DNA of 64,000 nt from Watersipora subatra (GCF_963576615.1 NC_088708.1:28961191-29025190), one strand, 5' to 3'; numbered from the stretch's first letter, positions 1 through 13,181 are shown. Numbers and translations are program-made. Notes: a model not told the origin generated them from the letters alone.

Positions 1-889
1 ATTAGTTTAATTTCTATTTGGTCACTCTTTGTATTATCAATGATATAGAAGCTTCTAAATCATTAATATTATCCATTACCATGTGTCTAAGATTCTTGCC
101 TTTCTCATCCAAAGTCAGTTTTATACATTATCAATAAAATATGCAGTCTCTCATGCACAAACTATGGAAAAATTGAGCAGTTATAGTGCTAAGTCAATAG
201 GAGCACATAGATCAGCTCACTTTACACATCACCATGACGTTGGGTCATGCTAATTATAGGCCTCACTTTGTTTTGATTATTCGCCTATCTAGGGTTTACT
301 ATATCTATGGGTATTACTCTTACACCATCAACAAAGTTTTGCCATTGTAACCTCCTCTATTTTTCACTTCGCATTTTCCAATCACCTCTTATTATTAGGA
401 CTTTGGACCATTGCAGAAAATTCACTGTTAGACCCTTCTAGTTTTTTGGATCACATTATGTTTTAGCTCAATTTTAGACTATTTACATTTCCTTTTTAAA
501 CTGGCTACACATTTCCTTTTGGTTGAACTAAGTTGTGACCATAACTCACCATAACCATAGTGGTCATAACCATGAAAGCTAACAGGCTTCTTTGCAATTT
601 CTCAGTCCCATACACATGTACATGTGGGCAAAACAATTTTGCTGCATCATCACGCTTGCCATGAGATCTAATTAAATCCAGAATTTTTATTAGATCGTCC
701 TAAAGACAAACGCTTTACTGCTACATGCAGTTTAAAAAAATGGTCTTTGAAGGGGGATATCTTAGCCTTGTTCCAATGAATGTAGATTTAGTTTTGGTGA
801 TGTATTGGAACTAAGTTGATTTAGGTTGTACCACAGACAAATCTAAACTCAGCTGGTTTAGAAAACCCGAACGAGCTGATACTACTCAC
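1..889. other. Intron or downstream sequence of the partial CRYM paralogue
   Basis: I see no coding exon here. The minus-strand gene at 890-1301 must continue to the left, because its second exon ends in a good donor (GTGAGT, reading leftward from 889). I looked for the next expected exon, the short block around DGxVITAxRTxAxSAxATK, and did not find it, so the intron probably runs past the left edge. Confidence 0.5.
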
Positions 890-1301
890 TGCTTGGAGAC
901 CTCCATACACAGGGTCATAGAGCAGTATACTGGAGTTGTGTACTGGCTTGTCATGCTTCAGGTTGAAAGGATAGAAGGAGCCAACTTTGCATGCGAGTAT
1001 GTTTTCTTTGGAGTTATAGAATGGCATAGAGCCAAAGAACCTGTAACATAAGGACTAGTTTGATCAGCTGCCTCTGTATAGATTAGGTCATGGAACTGAG
1101 TGAATTCGACAAATGGTTACTTTCCTACCCAAACTCAGGTCCTGGATTGACCACTTGGACAATTGACCGGTAGGGTTGAAGCATCCCTCCCTCCTCTCCC
1201 TCCGAGTAGTTTGCTAGACCTCGCTCTATCACCGAAATGAGCTCATCTATGGAAAGTAGCTCAGCCACTTCTTCTGCCGAGATGTTCGCAACTCCCGCCA
1301 T
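890..1301 (-). CDS. Mu-crystallin/ketimine reductase paralogue, first two coding exons (partial)
   Basis: Two exons of a second CRYM-like gene. Exon 1 is 1129-1301 (ATG at 1301-1299, protein start MAGVANISAEEVAELLSIDE), exon 2 is 890-1040 (GFFGSMPFYNSKENILACKV onward). Together they make 108 codons: the N-terminal dimerisation half of the ornithine cyclodeaminase/mu-crystallin fold, including the LQPYRS and GSMPFY segments. Exon 2 is 151 nt, exactly as in the complete gene at 5820-12316, and both introns have the same phase, so the two genes are duplicates in the same orientation. Donors GTAGG and GTGAGT and acceptor TTACAG are visible. In the family this fold reduces cyclic ketimines with NADPH; vertebrate CRYM also binds thyroid hormone. 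The Rossmann half is outside the window, so activity cannot be judged. Exon identity is firm; intactness is unknown. Confidence 0.85.
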
Positions 1302-3548
1302 ACTGAGATACCAGTTTGCGGTTTCTGCGCAGATGGAAAATGTTCAAGCTCTTAGAGAACAATGACAATTAAATGACTAGTACACAGACAATAAACTCAG
1401 CAACCTGAAATCACCGACAGAATTTTATTAAACTGCAGCGTAAACCGGCATTGCACCAGTGATAAGGCCTTATCTTCATGCATAAACATGTTCAATCAGC
1501 GTACCTGGTCGAATTCAAAACAGCTTCTGAACTCTTCTTGCAAAGCTTTGTTGTTTCCTTCGGGATCTCTCACAGAATGGTTGCTCTACCCACTCTTTTA
1601 GCCTTTCTAGCAAATCTTTAGATGTTCCGGTAGCTGTGAGGAGAATTTACACCGGCGCGGAAGAAATGAGTGAACAAACTAGTCAATTTCTGCTCTTGAC
1701 GTACTACTATGATAGACACATTACAGCTGCAGCGACTTTTTGAGCCATGAGGAGTCAGTCAAGCGAAAGATAACACATAGATCAGCCACTGCACATAACT
1801 GTCTGTTTGTAATACGCAAATGCTTGTCAATATCGTCACCTAATCTATCCTCTTATTTGACAAAGTGAGGCATTCTCTTTAAAACCTCTAAAAATACCAC
1901 CAACTGCGGCATTAACAAGCTATTTTCACTGATTAATTCAGCTTCGTTACATCATAGCTATATAAAGCCTGAGAAAATTATACAATTTCTATGAAAGCAA
2001 ATTTGTTTTTGCTACTTTAAGAGAGTTTTTTAGTCTATCGTGTACATGCATATACACCAGGTGTCCCACCTTCTATTATTTGATATCTACAGCAAATCCA
2101 TTGTCTTTCCAGTACCGACATTTTGGCTTCTTTAATGCCTTTTCTTCATCATTAACTTCGTACTATGCTGCAATTGGCCAATCTTACCTAGTTGACACAA
2201 CAACTAACAGCGTGATAGATTTTAAATATTTAATGGACCAACCAGTTTTCCTATTTGGAAAGTAAACCAGTCTATCAGTTAAAGCATGGTAAATATGCTT
2301 GTAATCTTATACGAAAAGGATGAAATATTTCTTTCGAATCTCTCGTTCTCATCGAGATGAGCGCGATACAGCTTGTCACATTTCTAACAGAATATTATAT
2401 TTTTACTCCGCAAACGATCACTTCAAAATTTGACTTACAGGTTTGAACATTGAAAACATTATAAACTAACAGGAACAATACATTGCATAAGGCATGCTGC
2501 GTCGGCCAATGAAGGAATGCATAACATTCTGCATATGTGAAGGTGAGCAATCAATTGGCAAGTGAGAACTTTATAGCTTTTAAGAGTACTTTATTGAAGC
2601 CTGGTGCAGCACTCCTTACTCAATTTCATTGTCACACTCCCCCCCCCCTCCATTCTTGATGCTTGCAATCCCGCAGCCCCTTGCTTTGAATGAAACAAAA
2701 AAGGCTCTAAACATAATGAACCACAGGCATATATGGAATATATGAAAATGATATGTTATTTGAAGGTCATTCTAAGAAGAGTAACATTTTCCCACCTCAG
2801 CAACATACAAAAAAGTAACTCGTTTTATGACTTTTGACTGTTTTCTTGTCTTCTCTGCTCTTATCTGATCAAAATGTGGCTCCTTGTGGGTATGTGATAC
2901 GCGCAGATCATTTTCAGGATTGATCGCTTTACGATATTTATTTTTGATCTATGGAGAAGATGAAAATCTGTCACATAGACAAGTTGTTGCAACGACGAAT
3001 ACACACACCTATTAGGGTTATGAGCACACCTATTCGGGAAGCCCTGGTTTAGTGTTGCAATAAATCATCAAGTTTGGCAGTTCAAAAACCAGTATATTTA
3101 ATGTTAAAATATCAATGTCAGCACGGTTGTATCATTTAAAATCTTTTATGGCGGAAAAAAGTTGTCATGGTTTCTCCAGTAAATATGTATGTAATATATT
3201 TACTGATTCTAGCTGTTCAGTACTGTGCCTATTCGAACCGCAGAAAAATATGCATGTTTAAAAATGACATATATCTGTATCACTACTCAATCTTTGGTCG
3301 TAGCCTGTAAAGTAAATGCATATGAAGATAACCAGACTCAACATTAAACAAGTCAGTGGAGTAACAATGAGTTCGAAGTCAATATAGTAAAGAAAACAGC
3401 ATTAATCACTAGCAATTTGTTTTACGCTGCCGCTATCTATATAGGCAGCGATGACTTACTATTAATAGTGTACTATTAATAGTATACTATTAATTAATAA
3501 TAATTGCATAAAATTATGCCTGAAATATTTGTTTTTGTTGGCCTTTGA
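1302..3548. other. Intergenic, upstream of the CRYM paralogue
   Basis: No supported gene. Short open stretches (for example 2080-2265) have no recognisable protein character. A C-rich run lies near 2640. A small AT-rich patch at about 3463-3500 contains repeated tactattaat words. Confidence 0.4.
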
Positions 3549-4540
3549 GATGTTGATTACATATGATGTTGATTACACATGATGTTGATTACATATGATG
3601 TTGATTACATATGATGTTGATTACATATGATGTTGATTACATATGATGTTGATTACATATGATGTTGATTACATATGATGTTGATTACACATGATGTTGA
3701 TTACATATGATGTTGATTACACATGATGTTGATTACATATGATGTTGATTACATATGATGTTGATTACATATGATGTTGATTACATATGATGTTGATTAC
3801 ATATGATGTTGATTACATATGATGTTGATTACATATGATGTTGATTACACATGATGTTGATTACATATGATGTTGATTACACATGATGTTGATTACATAT
3901 GATGTTGATTACATATGATGTTGATTACACATGATGTTGATTACATATGATGTTGATTACACATGATGTTGATTACATATGATGTTGATTACATATGATG
4001 TTGATTACATATGATGTTGATTACACATGATGTTGATTACATATGATGTTGATTACACATGATGTTGATTACATATGATGTTGATTACATATGATGTTGA
4101 TTACATATGATGTTGATTACATATGATGTTGATTACATATGATGTTGATTACACATGATGTTGATTACATATGATGTTGATTACATATGATGTTGATTAC
4201 ATATGATGTTGATTACATATGATGTTGATTACATATGATGTTGATTACACATGATGTTGATTACATATGATGTTGATTACATATGATGTTGATTACACAT
4301 GATGTTGATTACATATGATGTTGATTACATATGATGTTGATTACATATGATGTTGATTACATATGATGTTGATTACATATGATGTTGATTACACATGATG
4401 TTGATTACATATGATGTTGATTACATATGATGTTGATTACATATGATGTTGATTACATATGATGTTGATTACACATGATGTTGATTACACATGATGTTGA
4501 TTACATATGATGTTGATTACATATGATGTTGATTACACAT
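3549..4540 (+). repeat. 16-bp minisatellite, 62 exact-length copies
   Basis: The unit is gatgttgattacatat. The array is 992 bp, exactly 62 x 16, with no net insertion or deletion. Units differ almost only at position 14, giving type A (acatat, 46 copies) and type B (acacat, 16 copies). Read left to right, B is at units 2, 9, 11, 19, 21, 24, 26, 30, 32, 38, 44, 47, 53, 58, 59 and 62. It lies between the two CRYM genes. Confidence 0.97.
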
Positions 4541-5819
4541 GGTTACATACTGACAGTCCCAGCTTTTTTACACGCACTCTCAGCAAATGGTCCTGTTGAA
4601 GTTGTATAACAATTTTTTGCATGTTTTTGAAGCTTTCGATTTTCCGCTTCATTCTAACCGTGAGCCAATGTGGCTCTTATTCACTTCCTGCTAATTGCTT
4701 AAAATGACAGACAAAATAATTGACATTCTAATAAGTAAAGACAACTCCAAACCAAACTTATAAAAACGACTTGGCCTTACAGACTTTCCAACACTGTCTA
4801 CAAATAAGTAATGTTTTAGATCTTTTTTCCCATGATCCAAACTTGAGATATCAAAACTTGAGGCGTCCAACCCTTCACCGGTAGCATACCTACATACCCC
4901 AGCATGAGCAGGATGATTTTGGGTTTCTGAGATGTACAGTATATCAAATATATAGAAAATTTTGGATTGACATCACTGATGGCTGAAGCAAAGTTTTACC
5001 ATAGCTCGGCATTAAATATAGTACCTTACATTATGTTAAGTTGTCTTCCATTTAGAATGCAAGTAGCATGACCCAATTTATTATAGGCCGCTTTTCAGTA
5101 GATACAAATTATAGTGGTTCATATTAAAACAACATTGTTGTCATTCAAAGGATTGCATTACACCACTGTAGGAAGCAACCAGCAATAAAAATATGTAAAT
5201 TTACACAGATTATAATTGTACTTTAGAAGTAGAGCAGGAAAAATTAAAGAGAAAGGGTATGTGCCACTCTATTGTCTACTACCCAAGTATTGTGATACAA
5301 CATTTAAAATAAGAAATAGTTTAATTATGCATAACTTAAATACAAAACATTAGGATAGAGTATTTTCATTATACTTTATTGCACTTTGCATATGAAGTAT
5401 GTAGCATATGTAACTATCTCATCAGTAATTCTCAGAAACAGTTGTACATTTCAAACTGTACTTATAGCAGGGTTTCCTATACCGTAGTATTTGATGCTTA
5501 TCTATAGTTAATTTGCAAATGTTAGTCTACTAACATCAAGTAGACATTCAATAGAATGATTCGTTTGAGCTTTGGGTATTTGTAGCATAAATATATGTTT
5601 AGATGAGCTGCTGCGATTTCCTACATGAATCCGTTTACCGGCCCACACGTCTATTAATTTGACATACTCGATAATTTCTTAGCCTGTGCTACACTAGTAA
5701 CCTTTCCTTATCTTATTTTTCCTTATCTAAGCAATATTGCTAACATAAAGCATATGAAATACAAAAGCAAAAGTCACAAAACTAAATACAGGGTGGGCCA
5801 GGGAGAAATCTTAAGAGTA
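4541..5819. other. Intergenic, 3' of the complete CRYM gene
   Basis: No coding exon found. On the minus strand an AATAAA (plus-strand tttatt at 5375-5380) lies about 440 bp past the CRYM stop and could be its poly(A) signal, but this hexamer is common in AT-rich DNA. Confidence 0.4.
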
Positions 5820-8800
5820 TTAGGATTTGTGTTCTCCTGTTGCATTCTCATTGGCCATATGAGTGTCATACACCAACTTGGCAGCAACAGCATCCTCGAT
5901 GCCAAGACCTACAAGCAATGTGAATTGATTTTTAGTTACTTTAACTGCAGTGACAGCCCATACTATAAACATACATTATGCTTATAAATAATACGTATCA
6001 CCTATTTGTTTTGCTTCAAGGTAGAATTTATAAATAGAATGATTGTTATTAAGATTAACTATGGGGACATAGTAATATTACCGGTAATTGTTGTAAAAAT
6101 CATTATTACTAAAGGATGGAAAGTTATAATCTTCAATAATACATATAAAATACAGCAGAGCCTGCCGACATTTTGATAGATTTATAAAACATACATTAAA
6201 TCAACTAGTCTGCAAACTCAGGCAAACATGTCAGGCACCTGTTGAATGATCTCTGCAATAGAGAGGCAAGTAACATACCAAGTGACTTGAATACTGTAAA
6301 TTTGTCTCTTTTAACAGGCTTTGACTTGTTGATAACTTCTCCAATCTCAGCATAAACTTCAGCCTATAAAAATGACAGTATGCAAAAGTGGCTGACTGCC
6401 ATTCGGAATGACATCATACGACAGTTACTGGGTGTGAAAATGACAGTATGTCAAGTTGGTTGAGAAATTAAGCAGAGGGGATAGCGTGTGAGATGAACAA
6501 CCAGTGATTGAGATAGCCGCTAAGTGGACAGCATGTGACTTGGACAATATGGAAAACAGACAGCATATGAAGGAGACAACATGTGAAGGAGACAGCATGT
6601 GAAGGAGACAGCATGGGAAAGAGACAGCATGTGAAGGAGACAGAATGTGAAGGAGACAGAATGTGAAGGAGACAGAATGTGAAGGAGACAGAATGTGAAG
6701 GAGACAGCATGGGAAAGAGACAGCATGTGAAGGAGACAGAATGTGAAAGAGACAGAATGTGAAGGAGACAGAATGTGAAAGCGACAGAATGCGAAAGAGA
6801 GAGAATGTGAAGGAGACAGAATGTGGAAAAGACAGCATAAAAAGATCAGAGCAAACAAAGAAGACCGTGTGTGCAGTGAACAGCATGTCGAGCAAAAACA
6901 GCATTCAAAGTGTACAGCAAATGAAGGAGGCAGCATGTAATTTGTGCAGAATATGACATGTGTAAAATATGTGGTGGCAACATATGAAGGGAATAGTATG
7001 GGAAGGCACAGCATATGAAAGGAACAGCACGCGAAGTAAACAGCACACAAAGACGGCAGCATATAAAATAAACAGCACACAAAGCAGGCAACATATGAAG
7101 TGAACAATTCCTAGATAGCCAGCATGTTAAGGGAATAACCTGTGAGGGAGACAACCTGTAAGGGAGACAACCTGTAAGGGAGACAACCTGTAAGGAAATA
7201 GTGTGCCAAAAAAATAACTTAACGAAGTGGTGGCATATGTGTGACAAGCTGAACCAGTGACATCATGTAAAGAAGAATGGCAGGTGTAAATCAGAATATG
7301 GGACTCGTAAAGTATTAAACAAATGCCAAATTAACAAATATGTAAAAAAGCTACTCTTACATTAGACATGATAACGTCACCAGACTCCTTAAGAGCTGCT
7401 GCCCGACTGTCAACATATACAGCTGAACATTGCATGAGTTCTGGGTCAATCTCTTGCCAGTTGCTTCTGCATGCTTCAACAGCTAGAAAGGGTAGATCAA
7501 ACAAAATGGAGTGGAAGAGGTATTTTGGATAAATTCTGGGCAACTAACATTTTAGAACAAAACATTGTTCTGAACACCTATAATCAATCAATGCATTAAT
7601 TATTGTTAATTATTGATGATATGGCACTGTAACCCTTTTGTTAATCAAGTAAATGTTACATTCCGTCCACACAACAAACAGGATACATTAAACATCGACT
7701 ACAGCAGTAAGCACTGATTTAAAGTAAATTGAGTCAACTCTGGCACAAAAGGTCTATGATAGTTTTTATAAGAAAAACTGACTACCCATCAGCAACCAAA
7801 CAATAGATGTAACAATAGTGGGTAGGCTGAGCTGTTCATAATATAACACCCTAGATGAATGCCCTGCGTAGCACGGGTAATAAAATAATTACTCAATGAA
7901 TTTGAGTAACTTAATTTGATAAGCTAGTAAAATCTTTGCCATAATGAGAGCTATGTCAGAAGCTATCAATAAACCTTACATTATACTTAATGATCAAGCG
8001 TGCTAGTTAGTAACTCCTAGTGCTTTAAGCATGAGTATTTTAACCGATGTAATGACTAATAGCACGATTAATCCTTGTATCGCAAGTAGCCCGTGTGGCT
8101 CATAATGGGTAAGCTCGCTGCCTCCACACTGGAGGTGCTGAGTTGAAATCCAGCATGAAGTATATTTTTGGTTGCTAAGACTTTATCGCTATAACTGGAC
8201 ACATGGAAAACGGACAGACATACACCAGAATCTTTAAACCAACGAATATCTATATGTTCACAAATTTGACAAATTTCATGGCTCAACCCAAATTCTAATT
8301 GAGGTAAAAAAACATAGTGAGGTAAGAATTCCTCTTCACTTCAAAGGTTCTATAGTTTTAACCAGTCTGTATTTAGAACTCTAGTTCTATAGTTTTAACC
8401 AGTCTGCATGGAGAACTCTAGTTCTATAGTTTTAACCAGTCTGTATGTAGAACTCTAGTTCTATAGTTATAGCCAGTTTGCATGTAGAACTTTAGTTCTA
8501 TAGTTTTAACCAGTCTGTATGTAGAACTCTAGTTCTATAGTTTTAACCAGTCTGTATGTAGAACTCTAGTTCTATAGTTTTAACCAGTCTGTATGTAGAA
8601 CTCTAGTTCTATAGTTTTAACCAGTCTGTATGTAGAACTCTAGTTCTATAGTTTTAACCAGTTTGCATGTAGAACTTTAGTTCTATAGTTTTAACCAGTC
8701 TGTATGTAGAACTCTAGTTCTATAGTTTTAACCAGTCTGTATTTAGAACTCTAGTTCTATAGTTTTAACCAGTCTGTATGTAGAACTCTAGTTCTATAGT

Positions 8801-11800
8801 TTTAACCAGTCTGCATGTAGAACTCTAGTTCTATAGTTTTAACCAGTCTGTATGTAGAACTCTAGTTCTATAGTTTTAACCAGTCTGTATGTAGAACTCT
8901 AGTTCTATAGTTTTAACCAGTTTGCATGTAGAACTTTAGTTCTATAGTTTTAACCAGTCTGTATGTAGAACTCTAGTTCTATAGTTTTAACCAGTCTGTA
9001 TGTAGAACTCTAGTTCTATAGTTATAACCAGTTTGCATGTAGAACTTTAATTCTATAGTTTTAACTAGTCTGTATGTAGAACTCTATAAAACAAGGTTTA
9101 TCTCTAAACAACTCAGCAGCAGTTCAATGAACTTGCTCCTCATATATGATCTGTTTTCTAGTATTTGACTAATTCTGAAGTGACAGGCTAATCCCCACCT
9201 ACAACAACTGGTTGAACAGCTGTTTTTTGCAAATCTAGAAATAGAGCTCAGAATGAACAACTTTGCTACTTTATAAACGTACCTAATACAGCTGCTGACA
9301 TGCCGCACAGAACCTAAAGAATGAGTCCCTCACCATTAATATGAGCACCAGGCTTCACCCAAGTTTTCTCCAGTATGGGAGTAGGTGATGATGTAACAGT
9401 TACTATTATGTCAGCATCATCAACAGCCTCTTTAACTGTGAGGCATGCAACTCCATCGATCTCCTCAGCACATTTCACAGCTCTTTCCATCGTTCTACTC
9501 CACACAGAGACCTTGAATATTTCAGAAATTAACATAAATATTTATAAATATTATTTATATATTACCTATAAATATTTATTTATAAGTAAATATTCATTTA
9601 TAAATAAATATTCTTGCGTGACAGTGATTTTAGATTAAAAGTGATGGAGCACAAACTACATTTGCAGAAAGAACATGAAATGCTTTCTCCACTAGAACTA
9701 CGAAATAGGGTAGTAAAGATATAGATATATTCAATGGTCCCAATTTATGTTTTTAGGAAATATAAACACAAGGTAATGACACAAAAGAACAGGTTGTTGT
9801 AAACTCAGTGACTAACACAACCACCTTAACCTGACTGACAGATCCCATATCATATTTATAATACCGTGATTTACTGACATTAAGGAAAACTGGCTGATTT
9901 TAGTTGAATGAACATATCATTCACGATAACCATTTGCAAAGGATTCACTATGTTTATGTATTCAACTCACATGTATATTCATGTAAAAAAAAAATGCTAC
10001 TGCCACTCTAGCTTCAGCTGCTACTATACAGTGGTATTAATATGGTGGTTGTCATGCTAGCAGAGTCTTTGACTTTACTGTTAGCTACAAATAATGTTTA
10101 GAACGGGGGTTTGGATTTGTGATATAAATAACGATTACCACCAACAGCGAAGGTTACAACAGCTTACCCATGGGTGTCAGAAATAGCTCAAATCCTAACT
10201 TATCGATTTGACTTCATCTATGACTAATTCTCAAAATTCAATAAAAAAATGAACTATTTTCTAAAGTTTGCTTGATGCTGATTGGCTGAGGTGAGTATCT
10301 AGGTCAAATGTGTGCTAGGTGCCAAAGTGGGGGGTAATACTAAGGCCTCCTAACCTTGGCACACCATAAGTCATGATGATGCACATGTATGTGACAATGT
10401 AAGTACCATTGTAATGCAGTAAAGTTATGATAAATGCATTGATATGCACAAAGTGTAAATTCTTTAATTCCATTGAAGAAAGATTTTAAATTATTTAATT
10501 CATTATTATGAGCCTGCAACACAGAAGCGAAATTGTCTAAAGCTCTCAAAAGAACCAGGTTTTAGGCGCTCAACCTGCAATTAATAAAATTGGGATTTCT
10601 CTCAGATTCTCCAGAATGGGCAACTCCAATTATATTTAAACTCGTTCATGTGTCTGGACTCAAGTCTTTTAGTTCCAAAATTAGAGAAGTGAATATAATT
10701 AATTAGAGAATCAGAGTAAATCTGTACACCGCTGACTGCATAAACTCAAGAGTCAAAGATCGGGAAAAATGTGATGCGAACTAGTTGTAAACTCCAACTA
10801 AACCAACATCCCAAACTTAGCCAAGCAAAAAAAGTCAACTCAATGAGGTTATTTGCCAAACACCCTACTTCAGACCTACAATGTGCAACTTATGCCCTGT
10901 GCAATAAGAATGTACATTGCATACTGAAGTGCTAAACAAGATATCTCCAAAGAACTCTGGACAAAAGAACAAAAAAAATATAAGCATGTCAAGCGCTAAA
11001 ATAACAAACCTTGGAAATATTAGTGACCACTTTCAGAGCTTGATAGTGAGACAATGCTTGTACCCCTGCACCTAGTAGAGCGAGTTTTATTGGCTTGCTG
11101 CAATCTTCCACTATATGCTGTAATAGAGGACACCTCGACATATAGCTGTATAGTGTGGAGATGGGGAGATGTCTGAAGGCATGTATTGACTATGTCTTTA
11201 CCCATAAACCCGTGAAAATGAACAAAAAAATTGCAAAAGTTAACAAATTCAATTTACAATAGAAGATTACAATAGATTTGCTGCAGCTCATGTAAAGGAC
11301 TGAACGAATAGTTTTATGAAAGTTGACAGCCCGTGCTACTTTTACCTGGTTCCATCGACTCTGTCCTTTATGATATCTGCCCATTTTCTAATTTGTTGAA
11401 ATAAAAACTAGCACAAAGAAGTTTAACATAAAAATCTATATAGACAGCTGAGCTTTACACAAGAAAATCATTGTTACCATAGCAAGAAAGAAAGTAAATA
11501 CAGTTTTTAATTAAATTACCATGAGCCATATTATTAACTTTATTATTTATAGATTTATTTATTTTAATGACACGTTAGTTATTAAATAAAAATTTTCTTT
11601 CATTTTAATGTAATTTTATTTCTAAAATTAACTCGATTTAAATCAACTAAATTTTAAAATAAACAAGAAAATGACACAAAGTCAAAGTAACCTTAGTAGC
11701 GACGGCTGACGCTGCTCCAGTCCTCATGGCTGTGATCACTTCTCCATCCAATATCTACAAGAATATAAAGATGGTGTTTTACTGCAACAGAACGATGTAA

Positions 11801-12316
11801 ATTTCTCTTCGCACTGCATTTCATTCATTTTCATTTTACAGGCATTCATATAGATTGTGTTTACTTCTGAAGTTGCTTACTAACAGCTTTCAGTTCTCCA
11901 CAGACCGGTTCATAAAGCAGTATGGTTGCCAGATGTGTTGGCTTTTGGTACTGAACATTGTTGGGAAAGAACGAGACAAGCTTGCACGCAAGAGCATTGT
12001 CGGTTGCGCTATATACAGGCATTACTCCAAAGAATCTAAAAGCAGTGGTGTCAAATAAGACTGATGTCTAACATGGTATGGACTACTGAGGCATGATGTA
12101 TGGAATTAGTGACAGCAGTAAATATGATTCGCACCCTTTTTCGTCTGAACCACCAGGTTTGTCTACTAACACAACAGATCGAACTGGTTGAACAACTCCT
12201 CCTTCAGATCCTTTAGAAAAATTTCCAAGCCCAGCTTCCACAGCCAAAATGAGTTTATCCATAGCAAGAAGACTCCGGACTCTCTCCGCACTTATGTTTA
12301 CAACACTTGCATCCAT
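5820..12316 (-). CDS. CRYM: Mu-crystallin / NADPH-dependent ketimine reductase, complete
   Basis: Eight coding exons, all joined in frame: 12135-12316, 11885-12035, 11692-11754, 11010-11117, 9334-9511, 7361-7482, 6279-6363, 5820-5908 (TAA at 5820-5822). The total is 978 nt, 325 residues, close to human CRYM (314). Start chosen: ATG at 12316 opening MDASVVNISAERVRSLL, collinear with the paralogue at 1301. Landmarks: VQPVRS near residue 43; FFGVMPVYSA; DGEVITAMRTGAASAVATK near 114-132; the Rossmann motif GAGVQALSHY at 148-157; WVKPGAHIN; YVDSRAAALKESGD; and the C-terminal EDAVAAKLVYD. Family role: cytosolic NADPH-dependent reduction of cyclic ketimines from amino acid catabolism, with thyroid hormone binding in vertebrates. 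Oddity: the usual GAHINAVGA reads HINAVEA here, with Glu for a normally strict Gly across the exon 5/6 junction. Introns carry a 16-bp and a 37-bp minisatellite and a repeat with a tRNA-like segment. Confidence 0.95.
6567..6838 (+). repeat. 16-bp minisatellite in a CRYM intron, 17 clean copies
   Basis: Consensus gtgaaggagacagaat or ...cagcat. It is 272 bp, 17 x 16, in exact register, with degenerate relatives (cagcat and gaag words) out to about 7210. It lies between CRYM exons 6 and 7. Long open frames on both strands here are by-products of the repeat. Confidence 0.93.
7851..8256 (+). mobile_element. Interspersed repeat with tRNA-like segment (Helentron-like family, copy 1)
   Basis: Starts ctagatgaatgccctgcgt, followed by a degenerate GC hairpin and acgggtaataaaa. 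At about 8085-8150 it has a tRNA-like stretch (tggctcataatgggtaagc, then gagttgaaatcc). It then runs through actttatcgctataactgg and ends near atatctatat. The same blocks in the same order recur at 29828-31040. It is in the intron between CRYM exons 5 and 6. Assignment to Helentron-type elements is inferred from the ctag end and the hairpin next to it. Confidence 0.65.
8348..9087 (+). repeat. 37-bp minisatellite in a CRYM intron, 20 exact-length copies
   Basis: Unit: ttctatagttttaaccag followed by tctgtatgtagaactctag. It is 740 bp, exactly 20 x 37. Variant units with tttgcatgtagaacttta recur at intervals, so blocks larger than one unit have been copied. It ends 247 bp from CRYM exon 5. Confidence 0.95.
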
Positions 12317-13181
12317 TTTGAGCCTAAAGGTGAAAACGCAGATTGAGTTTCTTCTGTGATAAGACCTTTCCTATACAAATGACATCTAAAAATAACCATG
12401 CGAATTCAGTTGTAGGAAACTAAACTGAAAATCAATTACTAGACTACTTGGAGGAAAATGAGATAGAGAAGTGACAAAAGATGTCAATTTCTGATCTGTC
12501 GAAAATGTCATTTTACATGAGCAAAGCAGCACTTAATGTTACCTCGACCCCGTTTGCTATTCAAAATACGGTATTTTAACACTGGACCAAAAACCCTAAC
12601 TAAGGAAATAAAAACCAAGATAATATGAATGCGTATAAATACAGGCAATAAAAATACTAAATATTGAAAAAAGGTGTTTGAGAAACAAATGGTGAAAAAT
12701 ATGATCACATATAAGTAGTTGAAATTCTGAAGCCTTAAAGATAGCTTTTCTAAAGCCTAGTTCACATTAGCCACCTTTTAAACGTCAAACCGACAGGGAA
12801 CCGAGGAAACATATTTGTGAAACTTTTGTAAAGGTGTATGATACAAATGGAAACTTTGGCTAGATAAAACCAGTTCAGTCTGCTTGGTCAATAGGAACCA
12901 TGAAAGGGTACGGGTGTCCAATATGAACTGTGATGGGATGTGATTGTCCAGTGTGAACCATGACTTGGCATAGATGTTTAATGTACAATGTGACTACACA
13001 TAGGTGTTTGTGTCCAATGTGAACCGTGATGGGGTGAGGATGTCTACTGCAAACTATAATATGGTACGGGTACACAATGTGGATTCTGACGAAATGTGGG
13101 TATCCAATGCGAATCATAACGGAATGTGGCTGCCCAATGTGAACTAGGCTTTGAGTTACAATAAAATTACTGGTGAGTGAT
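12317..13181. other. CRYM 5' flank with a degenerate tandem repeat
   Basis: No further coding exon seen. A possible acceptor (ctttag on the minus strand) lies just upstream of the CRYM ATG, so a 5'UTR exon may exist further right. From about 12890 to 13147 a worn tandem repeat of roughly 30-35 bp carries the words gtgtccaatgtgaac and gatggggtg. The LTR element begins at 13182. Confidence 0.5.
13177..13181. repeat. Target-site duplication, left (gtgat)
   Basis: The five bases gtgat abut the left LTR and recur directly after the right LTR at 17978-17982, the size expected of a Ty3/Gypsy integrase. Confidence 0.85.

Noticed and set aside
1-820. Further exons of the left CRYM paralogue
   Set aside because: I searched the minus strand for the VITAxRT and GAGVQA blocks and found neither.
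3549-4540. CRISPR-like array
   Set aside because: Units are contiguous with no spacers, and the window is clearly eukaryotic.
6425-7247. Several overlapping minus-strand frames rich in Cys, Ser, His and Leu
   Set aside because: By-products of the 16-bp gaaggagacag repeat inside a CRYM intron.
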